A stretch of 64,000 nucleotides of DNA from Saccharum officinarum (GCA_020631735.1 CM036170.1:66665737-66729736), one strand, 5' to 3'. Numbered from the stretch's first letter, positions 47,341-59,573 are shown. Notes: generated from the letters alone by a model not told the origin. Made by a program: numbers and translations.

Positions 47341-48606
47341 CAGGCTCGCTAGCGCTCGGACGTCTGAACAATAGGGTTTTCGGACGACTGCACATGCAGA
47401 CCGTTTCTCGTGCCATTTCACGCGCCCACGCAGGCCCGTGCTACCCCGAACGTTACTTGCATCGAGAAGAGGTGGAGGAGGTGGTGGATGCCCAATCCGG
47501 CGCTGGGAGGAGGAGGAGACACCGAGACGAGGCAACATAAAGCAAGGAGGGAGATGCAACACTCGATCAACTTTTGAAACATTCAGATGAAACACTTGCA
47601 ATATAGCAGATGAAATACTTAAAATATGCAACTGAAACACTTGCAAAAACACCTGAAAAACGCTTAAAAATCATTGTAAAACATACGCAACATCCAGATA
47701 AAACGCTTGTAACATATTTGTGAAACATATGCAACATCTTAGTAAATACACTTGCAACATATGTCTAGAAAAATAGATGAAACATTGGGAATAGAAGCTT
47801 GCAACATACGTGTATAACCCAAAAAATTCATTATTGGCCCATCATTGATTACAAAATTTTTTAGGTCATATCTAGTATTCAGAGTTTGGCCCTGTTCGCA
47901 TGAACTTATCAGTATGGCTTATCAGCCATGATACAGTGTTTTTCTCTCACAACAAATCAGCGAACAGTACTTTTCAGTCTTGATTTGGTACCGCTCGCGC
48001 AGCCCGCACCGAAACAGTGCTTTACCCCTAGATGTCCAGTCAACTGCTGCGCTTCAATGTTGCAACATATGTAACATCCCGATCTACTTTTGCAACATCA
48101 GTATGAAACGCTTGTAACATACCTCTGAAACATCTGAAACACTTGAAATATACGCTTGCAACATGTGCTTCTTCCTGTCGTGGTGTCTTCGACCGATCAT
48201 GAGAGACGCTATCCCAGCCGGCGACAACCTTCTCCTGGTGGCGTGGTGCACGCCATGGCCGCTACGGGCAAGCACGGAGTGGGTCACGGCAAGGGATGCC
48301 CGCAGCGGCGAGCCGGAGTGGGGAGGGGCCGCGAGGGATGGCCGCGGCGGTGAGGCGGAGTGGGGCTGCGCGGCGCAGGATGGGGGTGCGTGCGGGGAGA
48401 TGGCCACGGCGACGACGCAGAGTGGGCGGGCGGACGGACACACGGCGCAAAAAAGCACGCGACGGGCGAGCAAGTCGGGAGATATATTTTTTTCAGAGAG
48501 ACGAGGGAGACATATAGAGAGGCAAGCTTGTTGGGCCAGTACAGTAGCATGCAGGTCCAGGAAGACGGCGTCTGGTCAGACGGACGTCCACCCCTGAGCA
48601 TTACCG
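47341..48606. mobile_element. Probable non-autonomous Mutator-like element
   Basis: A 9-bp direct repeat ttccttttc flanks the segment (47332-47340 and 48607-48615). The ends share GGACGTC(C)-containing inverted sequence (GCTAGCGCTCGGACGTCTG at the left; complement of the right end GGGGTGGACGTCCGTCTGA). The left interior (47545-47830 and 48060-48165) is a degenerate array of GAAACACTTGCAACATA-type words; the right interior (48215-48470) is GC-rich and open in several frames. The flanking repeat is pyrimidine-rich, so the boundaries are less certain than for 34062-35632. Confidence 0.5.
47888..47980. mobile_element. Truncated MITE of the GGCCCTGTTCG family
   Basis: It starts GGCCCTGTTCGC and contains the family's TTTTTCTCTCACAACAAATCAGCGAACAG core, but the far terminus is not recognisable. 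Confidence 0.6.
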
Positions 48607-48615
48607 TTCCTTTTC

Positions 48616-51600
48616 TTCCTGTCATCCAATGATGGACAAACTATATATTATTAAGTGATAATTTATTAATATTTCTAACTATATATAAATGTTATGTTTA
48701 TAATTTAAATATGGCTAATCATATTAAATTTTAGTACTTTATTCTATTTATATTTTGTTGAAGTTGTTGCTAAATTTTAATTTATTTTTCACAAATAATT
48801 ATATATATTGAAACATTATGTATAGTTTTATTTATGTTTAATATATTAAACCACTGAAATATTTATGTTTTTTGATGTTATGATGCATACGAACCTAGCT
48901 ATCGTGTTTACAAGGATAAAATTGTACACCAGTTACAAGGATAAAATTGTATACAACGTGATGCTAGCTTACATATTTTTGTCTTAAAAGTGATCACAAA
49001 GTTTTTATGGTACTTGATCACATTAAAATTGTATACTGATCACGTTACATACTCAGTCATAAAAACGCATTATATGTAGTATCTGTATGTGCTAACAAAG
49101 GCTGTTTAGTCATGAACTTCTGGCGGACCTACATAGAACATAACCAGTAGTTGTTCCGCTATGCGAACCAGCACAAGGTCTTTCGGAGCTATCCCGGTCT
49201 GCCTACGTACTTGCGTCGTATCGTAGGACCCCCAACAGAGGGCATAGGCTACGAGCTGGCGCCGCCTGCAATTGCAACCGCGGAGCCGTGCCGTGGCCCG
49301 TGGGCAGACGGCGACCGCAGAAACAAACCCAGGCATGCAAGATCCACGCCGTGTCCGGGTGACCTCGATCGGTTCGCTGTGCCCGGCTTCTTTCTCCATT
49401 CGGAGCCAACACCGAGACACACAAGGCCGGGCGGCGTGCGGTGCTGTACACAGCTCTCGCTCGGCCCCGGACGACACACGCCTACCGACCTGTACTCTCG
49501 CTCGCGATCGAGTCGGGTAGAACGAGTCGTCGACTCCCACACGCGGCTTGTCTGTCCCGGCCCCGTGGGGCACGTGAGCTGCCTACGCCCGAGTGGCAGC
49601 GCGCGTCGACGCTTCGTCCTCGCATCATGATACTGTTCCGCCGCTGTCTGCACACACCTTTGCTTTTGTGCGACAGAGAGAGAAAGAGAGGCCGTAGCCC
49701 GTAGGCGACGCGGCCGCGTGCAACTGCAACGCATGCAGGCCCTTCTCGCTCCCTGTTTCTGGCATGGCCCTAGCATCGATCCGATTCTGTTACGTCTAGT
49801 TTCCACTTTCCAAGCGCTTGCAGGCGCAGAGCTTGGACAGGCGCACGTTCCGTCGCGTCGTGCATTTGCCCGGCCGTCTCGATCTATTCTAATCGCGTGC
49901 AAGTGAAGAAGTTATTGCAAACGTAACAACTAACATTGTCGAATGACTAGCATAGTCGAATCATGACATTTTCCCTACTACTACTATCTGACTTGATCTG
50001 GCAGGAGCTGTGGTGTGTTACTGGCCCCCTAGTCCTTAGCGATAGCATAGTTTAATCGTGGAGATGGAGACAACTAACCAGGAGTCCGAAAAACAAGAGA
50101 GAAATATCTTTGCTCTTGGTTCTTACCCGCTGTGCCTAGAGTTTCCATTGGCTGTTTGATCCCGCGGTCTCCTAGTCCGGACACACCTTGGACGAGAACA
50201 TGATGTGCAAAAGTTAATCTCCCAAATGATTACCTTTACCCTCACACGTCACAAGCTTGACTAGCTAAGCACGGTCCGCTCAAGAACACATGGCGAAGGA
50301 GCAGCTTGGTATACTAAATCAAAAGCAATCAGATCGCAGCGCACGACGGGAGCGAGGGTACAGGCCAGGGCGTTGAAGACGGGGGCTGCACGCCGGGAAA
50401 CGATGCAGCTGCCGGCCTTTCTGCGAGCACGCTAGCTACGGAAGCAACTCCGCCGCCCGCGCGCCGTGTCGGCCGCGCCGTGCCGCCGTGCGGGCGCGCA
50501 CACGGGAGCCCTCCGAGGCGCCCTTGCTTGTTCAAGCTCGTCGCTTGCTGTTGATGCGTGAGCTCCCATGGCCTCTGGCTTAGCTGGTGGTCAAGTACGT
50601 ACTCGATCCTACAATATTTCTTGGGGGAAGAGGTGAAGATCCCGACGCTATGTGAACTGCCGCTGAATCCTATAGAAAACCACGCACTTTTTGTTACTGC
50701 TGGAGGAAGCAAGAACGGCAGATGGTGGTCCTTCTTCGTCTAAGCTATTTTGAGTCGTTCGAGGTTATATTGTCTTCAGTTTGATCAAGTTTTTTCTTAA
50801 AAATAATTATAATTTTGCGATGTCAGATTTGTATGATTAAATACATTATGCAATGTAGATTTATACTTTGTCATTTTTATATAATAAAGTATATGTTGAT
50901 AGCTTTCTGTGTAAACTTGCTCAATACAACTTTATGATAGTTTGATTTAGGATAAACTTATATCTCTTATATTTTAGGATGAAGTAAGTACTTTTTTAAA
51001 AATATATATATAAGTAGACATGTGAGTTGGTATTGGTAATAAGTGACCTTTCTCATTTATAGTATCACGTTTTTTTTATGAAACTTTATAGCATCATGTG
51101 GTAAAGCCGTTTAAGAAGAAATACAAGCTCAAATTACAGTAAGAGACAGCTTGGTTAAAACTTGCAATTTGGTACTGTATGCCATTTAGCAGTTCTCTCG
51201 TTAATAAAGCTGGTGCATTACTAAGGAAAGTTAGGAAGTCTAAGTCGATGACATAAATGGTGTGATATTTTGAGCGATTTGCATTGCCAGCCAGCAAGTT
51301 GAGCTGGAAAACAAAAGATACTGCTATCTATTCTTGTATTCGATTAAAAAGAAGTTGGGATTACCATCCTGTATTTGTAATCATTTACAACTCTTCTTCT
51401 TCTTAATGAAAAACGTCACGGTCGAGAAAAAAGAAAGGCTAACAAGGGACAAGTCTACAAAACCTATAACTGAATCATCCAAACAGACATTCCACAAAAC
51501 AACGTTGCAATTATGCTTGCTACAAGTCCAGTACCGAGAGTCGGCAGTGGTCAGTACTAACTGATGGGTAGGCCCAGCAGGCGACCAAGTATCAGTACTT

Positions 51601-51626
51601 TGACTGCGCTCCCCATATCCTCCCTC
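48616..51626. other. Gene-free region upstream of GH3
   Basis: Positions 48620-49080 are extremely AT-rich, with a short duplication of ACAAGGATAAAATTGTA (48910-48926, 48936-48952). Positions 49100-49900 are GC-rich and open on both strands without any known domain. Positions 50330-50710 are GC-rich and also lack a recognisable product. Positions 50760-51500 are AT-rich. A GAGACA (auxin-response-element core, TGTCTC on the other strand) occurs at 51143-51148, about 0.5 kb before the likely GH3 transcription start; a single hexamer is weak evidence. Confidence 0.4.
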
Positions 51627-51634
51627 TATATAAA
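51627..51634 (+). promoter_or_regulatory. GH3 TATA box
   Basis: TATATAAA within CCTCTATATAAACCC lies 165 bp upstream of the GH3 start codon, a normal spacing for a plant promoter with a leader of about 130 bp. Confidence 0.7.
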
Positions 51635-51798
51635 CCCACGCAGCCGCATTTCACTCGCACACAGCAAACACACACACGCGCCCACAACTGCCCAGTGGCC
51701 ACGCACCAAATAACACGCCTCGTGTCGACCAGCGGGCGGCACCAAGGCACGAACGACTGCACTAGCAAGCGCACGCACCGTCCGCACACTGCAGTGCC

Positions 51799-53807
51799 AT
51801 GCCGGAAGCACCGACCACCAAGACAACCCCGCCGGCCGGCGGCTTCGCCCCCGGGGCGCACCGCGAGGCGCTCGAGTTCATCGAGCATGTCACGGCGAAC
51901 GCCGGGAAGGTGCAGCGGGGCGTCCTCGCGGAGATACTGTCGCAGAACGCGCCGGCCGAGTACCTGCTCCGCTACGGCGTCCCTGGAGGATCCGCCGACG
52001 CCGTCGAGGCCTTCCGCCGCGTCGTCCCGCTCGTCACCTACGAGGGCCTCCAGCCGGACATACTCCGCATTGCCAACGGCGACACCTCGCCGATCCTCTC
52101 AGGCAAACCCATCTCCGAGTTCCTCACGAGGTATAGTATATTCATCTCACCATGCATCACAACGCTGCTGTGGCTGGACATGGAAACATGTACTGATACC
52201 TGACGACGTGTGTGTGAACCAGCTCTGGAACATCTGGAGGGGAGAGGAAGCTGATGCCGACCATCGCCGACGAGCTGGACAGGAGGTCGTTGCTGTATAG
52301 CCTACAGATGCCGGTGATGAGCCAGTCGGTGCCGGGGCTGGACAAGGGCAAGGCGATGTACCTGCTATTCGTGAAGGCGGAGTCGCGCACACCGGGCGGG
52401 CTGGTGGCGCGGCCGGTGCTCACGAGCTACTACCGGAGCCGGCAGTTCCTGGAGCGGCCGCACGACCCCTACACCGAGTACACGAGCCCCAACGAGGCCA
52501 TCCTGTGCGTGGACTCGTACCAGAGCATGTACGCGCAGCTGCTGTGCGGCCTCGTCCACCGCGCCGACGTGCTGCGCGTCGGCGCCGTGTTCGCCTCGGG
52601 CTTCCTCCGCGCCGTCCGCTTCCTCGAGAAGCACTGGCCGCGCCTGTGCCGCGACATCCGCACGGGCACGCTCGACCCGGAGATCACGGACCGCGCCGTG
52701 CGCGACGCCGTCGTCGGCAGGGTGCTTCGCGGCGCCGACCCGGCGCTCGCCGACGAGATCGAGGCCGAGTGCGCGGGACCGTCATGGGAGGGCATCATCC
52801 GGCGCCTGTGGCCCGCACCAAGTACATCGACGTGATCGTGACCGGCGCCATGTCGCAGTACATCCCGACGCTGGAGTTCTACGGCGGCGGCCTGCCTCTG
52901 GCGTGCACCATGTACGCCTCCTCCGAGTGCTACTTCGGCCTCAACCTGAACCCCATGCGCAAGCCAGGCGACGTGGCGTACACGCTCATCCCCACCATGT
53001 GCTACTTCGAGTTCCTTCCTCTCCAGTGCAGCGACGACGGCAAGCCAGCAGAGCCGAGCCACCGCGACCTGGTTGGCCTCGTGGATGTGAAGCTCGGTCA
53101 CGAGTATGAGCTCGTGGTCACCACCTACTCCGGTATGCCGCCTGACATCATCTTCGATCGAAAGCATGCATGCACGGAAGATCCATGGCAATTTTTACGT
53201 GATGGTTACTGCAGGGTTGTATCGGTACCGCGTGGGCGACGTGCTGAGGGTTGCCGGCTTCAAGAACGAGGCGCCGATGTTCAAGTTCGTGAGGCGGCAG
53301 AACGTGGCGCTAAGCATCGACTCCGACAAGACGGACGAGACGGAGCTGCACGCGGCCGTGAGCGGCGCGGTGCAGCACCTGGCGCCGTTCGGCGCGTCGC
53401 TGGTGGAGTACACCAGCTACGCCGACGCGGCCACCATCCCGGGCCACTATGTGCTGTTCTGGGAGCTGCGCGCGGGCAGCACGGCGGTGCCGGCGTCCGT
53501 GTTCGAGGACTGCTGCCTGTCGGTGGAGGAGGCGCTCAACAGCGTGTACCGGCAGTGCCGGGCATGCGACAAGTCCATCGGGCCCCTGGAGATACGCGTC
53601 GTGTCCGAGGGCACCTTCGACAAGCTCATGGACTACGCCATCAGCCGCGGCGCGTCCATCAACCAGTACAAGGCGCCGCGCTGCGTGCGCCCGGGGCCCG
53701 TCGTGGAGCTGCTCGACGCGAGGGTGCAGGCCAAGTACTTCAGCCCCAAGTGCCCCAAGTGGAGTCCAGGGAACAAGCAATGGAGCGCCGGCAACGGGGA
53801 CGCCTGA
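51799..53807 (+). CDS. GH3: GH3 acyl-acid-amido synthetase (group II, probably IAA-amido synthetase), frameshifted
   Basis: Exons are 51799-52130, 52223-53132 and 53215-53807 with GT-AG introns of 92 and 82 bp. The start codon context is GTGCCATGC. The predicted protein would be about 611 residues, the usual GH3 length. Family motifs are clear: [10 protein letters not shown] (residues 111-120, spanning intron 1), YASSE (342-346) and YRVGDV (419-424), the nucleotide-binding elements of this adenylate-forming family. Group II GH3 enzymes act in the cytosol, activating indole-3-acetic acid with ATP and joining it to an amino acid, which lowers free auxin; substrate here is inferred from similarity. 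One base is missing at 52812-52815 (TGGCCCGCACC where the frame needs one more base), shifting the frame between IIRRLWP and the [12 protein letters not shown] stretch. Everything else is intact, so this is either a recent null allele or a sequence error. Confidence 0.9.
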
Positions 53808-53833
53808 CCTTTTCAGCCGGACGGACGGAGTGA

Positions 53834-54252
53834 CGATGGATGATTACTTACAGTATGAATTTTCAGAGGCAGCGAGGAATTGATAGTTATGGAATGATGA
53901 TGACCTAGGGGCATCCACATCTTTTGATTTTTGAATCCTTTTTTTTTCCTTCTTCAATCTCTTTAATATGTCCTGTGTTTCTTTCTGGTCGTGTATCTGG
54001 CTATGCACTTAGCTTGGTGCATGTCAGTTACATATACTAAATTACCACTTTATTAGCCATATATATGGAATGGATTTTTTCTGTGTCCAACTGAAAGAGT
54101 TACATTATTGCAAAAGTAGTAAATTACTACTCGTACTGTACTATAGAGACGGACTTTGTTCTTTCTGTTGGATTTATATATATTTCTCTCTTTTTTGGAA
54201 CGTATGGTTTTTATAAATTCATGTGGATGAATTCGAGTTTATTTGTTGCGGT
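53834..54252. other. GH3 downstream region
   Basis: This AT-rich stretch follows the GH3 stop and probably contains the 3' untranslated region. No clear single polyadenylation signal stands out, and no gene is present. Confidence 0.4.
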
Positions 54253-54266
54253 GCGCTACTACCATT

Positions 54267-54508
54267 TTTTTTAAGAAACAGAAGGGGCTTGCGCCCCTAC
54301 TGACATTATTATTAAAGCAGTAAAAAAAGAGAACAAACAAGGAGTTTAGGCTTACAACCAGAGGGCTTAAGATACAAAGAAAGAGAGAAAGAAAATGAGT
54401 TCAATTACACAAATTGCTCTAGCCATGTATTGATCAGCGGTAGATACTTTTTCTTCGCGCGAAGGATAACTAGGCCGAGGACATTTGTGAAAACATGCTT
54501 GCACTCCG
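54267..54508 (-). mobile_element. 5'-truncated LINE fragment (242 bp)
   Basis: A 14-bp direct repeat gcgctactaccatt (54253-54266, 54509-54522) flanks the segment. The left end begins with a T run followed by AAGAAACAGAAGGGGCTTGCG, i.e. on the minus strand a 3' end finishing in A residues, as expected of target-primed LINE insertion. Confidence 0.7.
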
Positions 54509-54586
54509 GCGCTACTACCATTGTTTGATCCGGGAAAAATGGTCACGGAAATAGCATTGATGTACAGAAGTGATTCATGTACTACT

Positions 54587-55470
54587 TTTTTTTCGCGAAC
54601 ATGCTTAGCATGTATATCATTACGAAGAAGAGAGTTTGTTACGACGTTGCTCAAGGATCGTGCTAGAACGCGAGAGGCACACTACGCCCAACCAAGGCAA
54701 CCCTGAAAGCTACAGAGGAACGAACCTAGTAACATACGATGGATTACATTGGTAACGATTATGCGATGGATTACATTGGTAACGATTATGCGACTGTAGG
54801 AACATCAAAGTCAACCAGCGGGGGCAACAGCGAACAGCGCCCCTAGGTGTGTGTAGCCCGCCTGCGACCATCTGTCCGCCTCGTCAGTGATTAGGGCGAG
54901 CAGCTGAACCGGTGTGTGACTTGTTCCTTGGAACACTCTCCGATTCCTCTCATTCCACAGATTCCAAGCAACCAAGATGGCCAACGTGTCAAATCCTCGA
55001 CGAAGCATTGAAGGCAAAGCTAAGCGGCTTTGGAGCCACCAGTCGAGGTGTCCCAGGCCCGGCTGTGGAGAGAGGCCAACAATGCCAAGTAACGATAAGA
55101 TGTTGAACCAAACCTCGCGAGAGAAGACGCATTCACCTGCGAGGTGAAGTGTGGTATCCGACTCTTGGTCGCAGAGATTGCAAGTGTCATCATCCTGTAG
55201 CCCATGCCTCTTCCACCTGGCTGCCGTCCAGAGTCGGTCGTGAATCAAAAGTCAGTAAAAGAACTTGCACTTGTTAGGTGCCCTAGCCTTCCAGAGCTCC
55301 GAAGCTCCCGGTAGCGAAGCCATTCCAATGAAAAAGGCTCGGTAAGCAGAGGACGCAGTGTAGGTGCCATCCGCGGTCCATCGCCAAACGAACCTGTCCG
55401 AGGCCAAGTCATTGAGAACGACGCCACGGACCTTGTCCCATACAACAACATTGTACAGAATGAGGCCAAG
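54587..55470 (-). mobile_element. 5'-truncated LINE (884 bp)
   Basis: A perfect 12-bp target duplication tcatgtactact (54575-54586, 55471-55482) flanks the element, and a T run at 54587 is the poly-A tail of a minus-strand insertion. It retains only the 3' end of the element. Just inside the 3' end a 27-bp unit (CGATGGATTACATTGGTAAC...) is tandemly duplicated at 54737-54790. Confidence 0.85.
54811..55465 (-). pseudogene. LINE RT-associated zinc-binding domain (zf-RVT) relic
   Basis: The minus-strand frame 55248-54811 reads IHDRLWTAARWKRHGL, CNLCDQESDTTLHLAGEC, then VAWNLWNERNRRVF, the pattern of the zinc-binding domain that follows reverse transcriptase in plant LINE polyproteins (CxxC...HL...C). 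The upstream coding part (55245-55465) continues it in a different frame because of a single frame break near 55248. There is no RT catalytic domain because of 5' truncation. Confidence 0.85.
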
Positions 55471-55496
55471 TCATGTACTACTCATTTTCTAATCAG

Positions 55497-55600
55497 AAGA
55501 CCACCAGGAGTACAGCACGTTTTTCCCTTTTTTCCAAAAAAGGATGGCATATGTGCCAGGCGTATAGTATTATCTCTATCGAAAGAGAAGGGAACGCTTT
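55497..55600. mobile_element. Possible third short target-primed insertion
   Basis: A 16-bp direct repeat ctcattttctaatcag (55481-55496, 55601-55616) brackets 104 bp immediately beyond the LINE. There is no poly-A tail and no known family, so the nature of the insert is open. Confidence 0.4.
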
Positions 55601-55616
55601 CTCATTTTCTAATCAG

Positions 55617-56265
55617 GCTTATAAGACGACTAATTCCTGGTAGTTATAGTGCCTGGTTTTTTAAGTGGCTGAAAAAAATACTTTCTATTAGTTGCTCTTT
55701 TTTTAGCCATTTAATCAACATTCGATGTATACCTCTCAAATGATACAGCAATTTTAAACTATGTATAGTTGTAGTTTTAGGTGATTTATAAACATAAAAA
55801 CAGCTGAAAAGTGGCAAAGCTGTTAATATTAACTTTAGTACTTTCCAGTCAGCGGCCGGGTCTTCTTTCAGAATGAAGGTGCTGCACAACCCCCTCCCTA
55901 ATAAGCATAAAATAATAGTGAGGCTCAATATCAATTCTATACTCGTGAGCTCTGGTGCCGCTTTCTACGTTCCATTGGTTGGGAACGGATCACGCCAGCG
56001 CCTGGGGTGGTGATCTCTGCTTGGTGGATGGATGCGAGAGGCCAGGTACCTAGAGAGCTGCGCAAATGGTTCGACTCGGCGGTGCTCCTCGTTTTTTCTT
56101 TTCCAAGCACCTTGATGCAATGTAGAAAAAAGGACCAACTTAGTTGGTACTATGCAGCTTTTCAATTAGAAGAAAATAATAAGAATCTAAATTCAAGTTG
56201 AGGAGAACTTGAACTTGAGTGGTTGAGTGACACCAAGTAGTTGAGCCAGACACACTTCCTATATA
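55617..56265. other. Intergenic DNA
   Basis: AT-rich. No gene or delimited repeat is seen. Confidence 0.35.
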
Positions 56266-56389
56266 GGCCCCGTTCGGCTGTGCTGATAAGCCGGCTGAAA
56301 AACACTGTTGGCTGATTTCTTGTGAGAGAAAAATACTATTCCGACTGAAAAAACAAGCTGGACGGATTATAAGCCGGATGAACAGGACC
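56266..56389. mobile_element. MITE of the GGCCCTGTTCG family, intact
   Basis: This 124-bp element runs from GGCCCCGTTCGGCTGTGCTG to GGATGAACAGGACC, flanked by ata (56263-56265, 56390-56392). It has the same ends and the same target triplet as the copy at 36940-37070. Confidence 0.8.
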
Positions 56390-59300
56390 ATAGTCTGATA
56401 CGCTGACGATGGTCTTTGTGGAAGTTATGATGAGCAGGAAGCTAGAGCTAGGGCTATCCATGGCTCGATCGGGCAAGTCACTCGAGCACTTGTCCCACTC
56501 CATTAAAAAAGACTAAAAAGAGAGTACCCCACACTCCCAAGACCCAAACCAAGGAGGTAAACAGCAAAAAAGTCCAAAGAGCAATTTTCCCTCCAGCTAA
56601 GTACTCCTAGCTAACTGCCCATTTCAGCCAGACGGAGCTGAGAGCTCGAGACACGCATAATTGCTGGATCAGAGTACCTTCCTGCAAAATTTTGGTGGAA
56701 ACATTTATGGTGTGATCCATTCCTTTGTTCTACATGCGTGCCTGATTGCCTGTTTTACCTACAGCTATGAAGGTATATATGCTCCCCATAAAAAGAAAGG
56801 AGATGTTTTATATGAATATACTATGAAGGAGGCTTTATTTTACAATGAAATGTTGTTCAAAAATGAAAATAAAACACGAGGGTACAATGAGAACGCGACC
56901 TATAATAAGATCAGCTTGGACGTTAGGAGTGTCGGAGAAGTTCTGGCATAGGACTGCTGTGGTCATCAATGTTGTTTTGCGATTGCACTTTGCTCCCCTT
57001 TGAACTTTCTTTGCCAGGCCGTCTTCGATCACTGGCAGCTCAACTGACTAGATCAGGCATATGCGTCAGCAACTCAGCAATCGATACTACGTACGTAGTA
57101 CTAGGCGTCTAGGCCTCTGAAGATGATAGCGATCGAGCACGGAAACAAGTCTAATAATGAATAATGAATAGTACGGCCGTGACATTGTACTCCAGCATTA
57201 TACGTGGACATGGTTGCCAATCTTCCGGGAGCGGCGAGCGTTCGGATGAGGTCTTTGCACACAAAGACGAAAGGCATACTATCGTGTAAATTAAAGAGTG
57301 AAAAGCGCACACAGTCAACATAAACATAGGCAAGCAAATTCCCACAAATTTCAGCGATTGGGTCATAAAGACATGGATCATTAACCCAAAACGTACGTTC
57401 ACCTCAGTCCTGAGGGAGCTGGCGACGATGGGCAGATCGAGTGGGGCAGACAAAGCCAAAGGCCGAAAGGCGTTGCGTAAAGCGGGAACAGGCGAGCGAG
57501 CCTACAGCTACAGTACCACAGGCAAGCAAGGTGAGGCATCCATGTGGGCGGCGGCAATGATCTCCGGCTCCGGGCGTGCGCGGCTGTTGGAATGGGGCTG
57601 GGGCTGGCACGGGGGACCGGCCGTGTAGAGGGGCACTGGCAGCCGCCCGGACCCAGTGCTCTATCCCGGCGAAACGTGCTGCTCCTGTAGTGTGCGTGCA
57701 ACCGCCTATCGATGCTTGCCCGCCCCTCGTCCAAGACTAGTTGTCAGATCATTTTGACCTGGTCATCGGGTCCAGTCCAGTCTCGTCAGCGCAGCGTAGT
57801 CCAACTGGTCAACAACCACATACTATCATGTATACGCATGACACCAAGCACGAGCACTGTTAACTGCAATGCCTCCCAACGAAGCGTTACTCCTTTCCTA
57901 TGCCACCACAGAAATTCTTAATAGGCTGGGTTCTTGATAAGATCCTTCAGAATAAGCGACAGTGGTTGGGCTGGCCGGTTGGGTGGGAGTTAAAGAAGCC
58001 GGGGGCACACGTGTAGCAGGGGACATGTTGCCCGGCCGCGCCCGCCCCATGCCATGCCATGCCGGGTTAATGCAGATGCATGGGACGGTGGCGATGACGG
58101 GGGCCAGCCTGGTGGCTGGTGCGCGTCTTGTCGAAGCCCGGCAGCCCCCGTCGACGTGGCTCGCTCCGCGGCCCCGGCCGGCCGGCCCATCACTCCGTCG
58201 CCGCATCCCACGCGCGCCGTCGCCAGCCGAAGGGAAAAGCCATCGGCATCGCATGCGCGCGCGCGCTCTCCCGCTACCCGTTGCGCCTCCAACACCCGGC
58301 CGCGGCCCGCGGCAGCCGGCAGGGCAGGGATAGGATAGGAATGCCCCCATGCCTCCTGTGCGCGTTCGATGGCCTGACCTGGCTACCAAAGGCATATTAC
58401 AATACCAGATGAGTGAGATGAAACACACTCAAACAGGGAGGCAGGAAGTCAGAGCACCATTGAACCCCTTGTCTGATAACGTCTGGTGCCATCCACTCTC
58501 CGACCCCGGCCCCGCGTTTGATTCCCAGACCCAGCAAGTACGCGCCAAAAAGGTTTCCTTCGCGTCACTGATGGAACGATCTAGTTGGACTGATAAATGG
58601 CGGGGAAATCTGGTTGCTCATTACTCCGGCGGTCCGGCCCAGCTAACGACGATAGATGGCTGATGATTCGTGCGTGCCGGAAGCCCCGTCGAATCACCAG
58701 GCGGGACATGCCGCTGTGCGCGGACCATGACGCGGCGACGTGGCTCAAGGCTTTTGATCGAGCGAGTTGCCTTGCCTCCTCCCCTCCTCCGCGCACGGTG
58801 GCGGCATCATTGCATTGGTGCGCAGCATCTTGCCGTGAACCGCGCCCGTGCATGGGAGTGGGACAGCGACGTGGCCGGGGACATTCCCAGCTACCGGCGG
58901 GGCCGCCCCTCCATCTGGTCGCTATCCTACCGCACGCCCGCAGGTGCGATGCCGGCGCTGTGTCTGACCGCGGCAACTGTGAGCGATTCAACCCTCCGCA
59001 CGCGCTCCATCCAATCCAACTGTCAAGATCGGAGATCGATCGGACACTGTTTCCTTTCCTTGAGGCGCATGTGCACAACGGCCAACAGTGGACGCGCCGG
59101 TTTTTTTGCGAGAAACGCTAGCCCTTTCTCCCCAGCAGAAATGCGCGGGAGACCTTTTTTTTCATCTGATCTGATGATGAGAGCCCACCTGGAACTCGTA
59201 TTATCAAGCCCAGTCGTTAACTAGGGGGTGTCTCTACGTGTGTTCTAACTTTAGGCCCAAATTTGGATGTTTTCCTGCTGGGCCTGGGGGTGTCACTTTC

Positions 59301-59573
59301 TACATGTAGCAAGCGATAAGACCATGCTGATTGTCAGTTTGTAGATGAGATCTGTGCTCTCCCGCTGCCGCCGGGCGTAATCTCCCACGGCTCGTTTAAC
59401 TGGGGTAATTGGAAGCAGGGAACGAGAGTCTAGAGATAGGAGTTTAGAATTTTTGTTTGTTTGTTTGGTGGGAATATGAGGTTTGGTGGAAAGGGGAAGA
59501 GGAGTTTGGAGGGCCAACTCCCACTAATCAATTCTCTAGGGGAGAGGTGGGAATTAAGGAAAGTTGCGTTCTT
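56390..59573. other. Gene-free region with GC-rich blocks
   Basis: Positions 56400-57380 are of average composition. Positions 57400-59220 contain GC-rich blocks with open frames on both strands (for example 57898-58428 minus and 58597-59121 plus), but none shows a domain, a start context or splice structure I can support. Confidence 0.35.

Noticed and set aside
49106..49902. Minus-strand frames of 155 and 217 codons upstream of GH3
   Set aside because: Overlapping frames are open on both strands with no recognisable motif; they are compositional.
51143..51148. GAGACA as a proven auxin response element
   Set aside because: A single hexamer is expected by chance at this distance. It is mentioned only as a weak hint in the upstream region.
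52505..53833. A 442-codon open frame as an alternative gene start within GH3
   Set aside because: Its first third is arginine-rich nonsense in the wrong frame. It becomes GH3 only after the missing base, so it reflects the frameshift.
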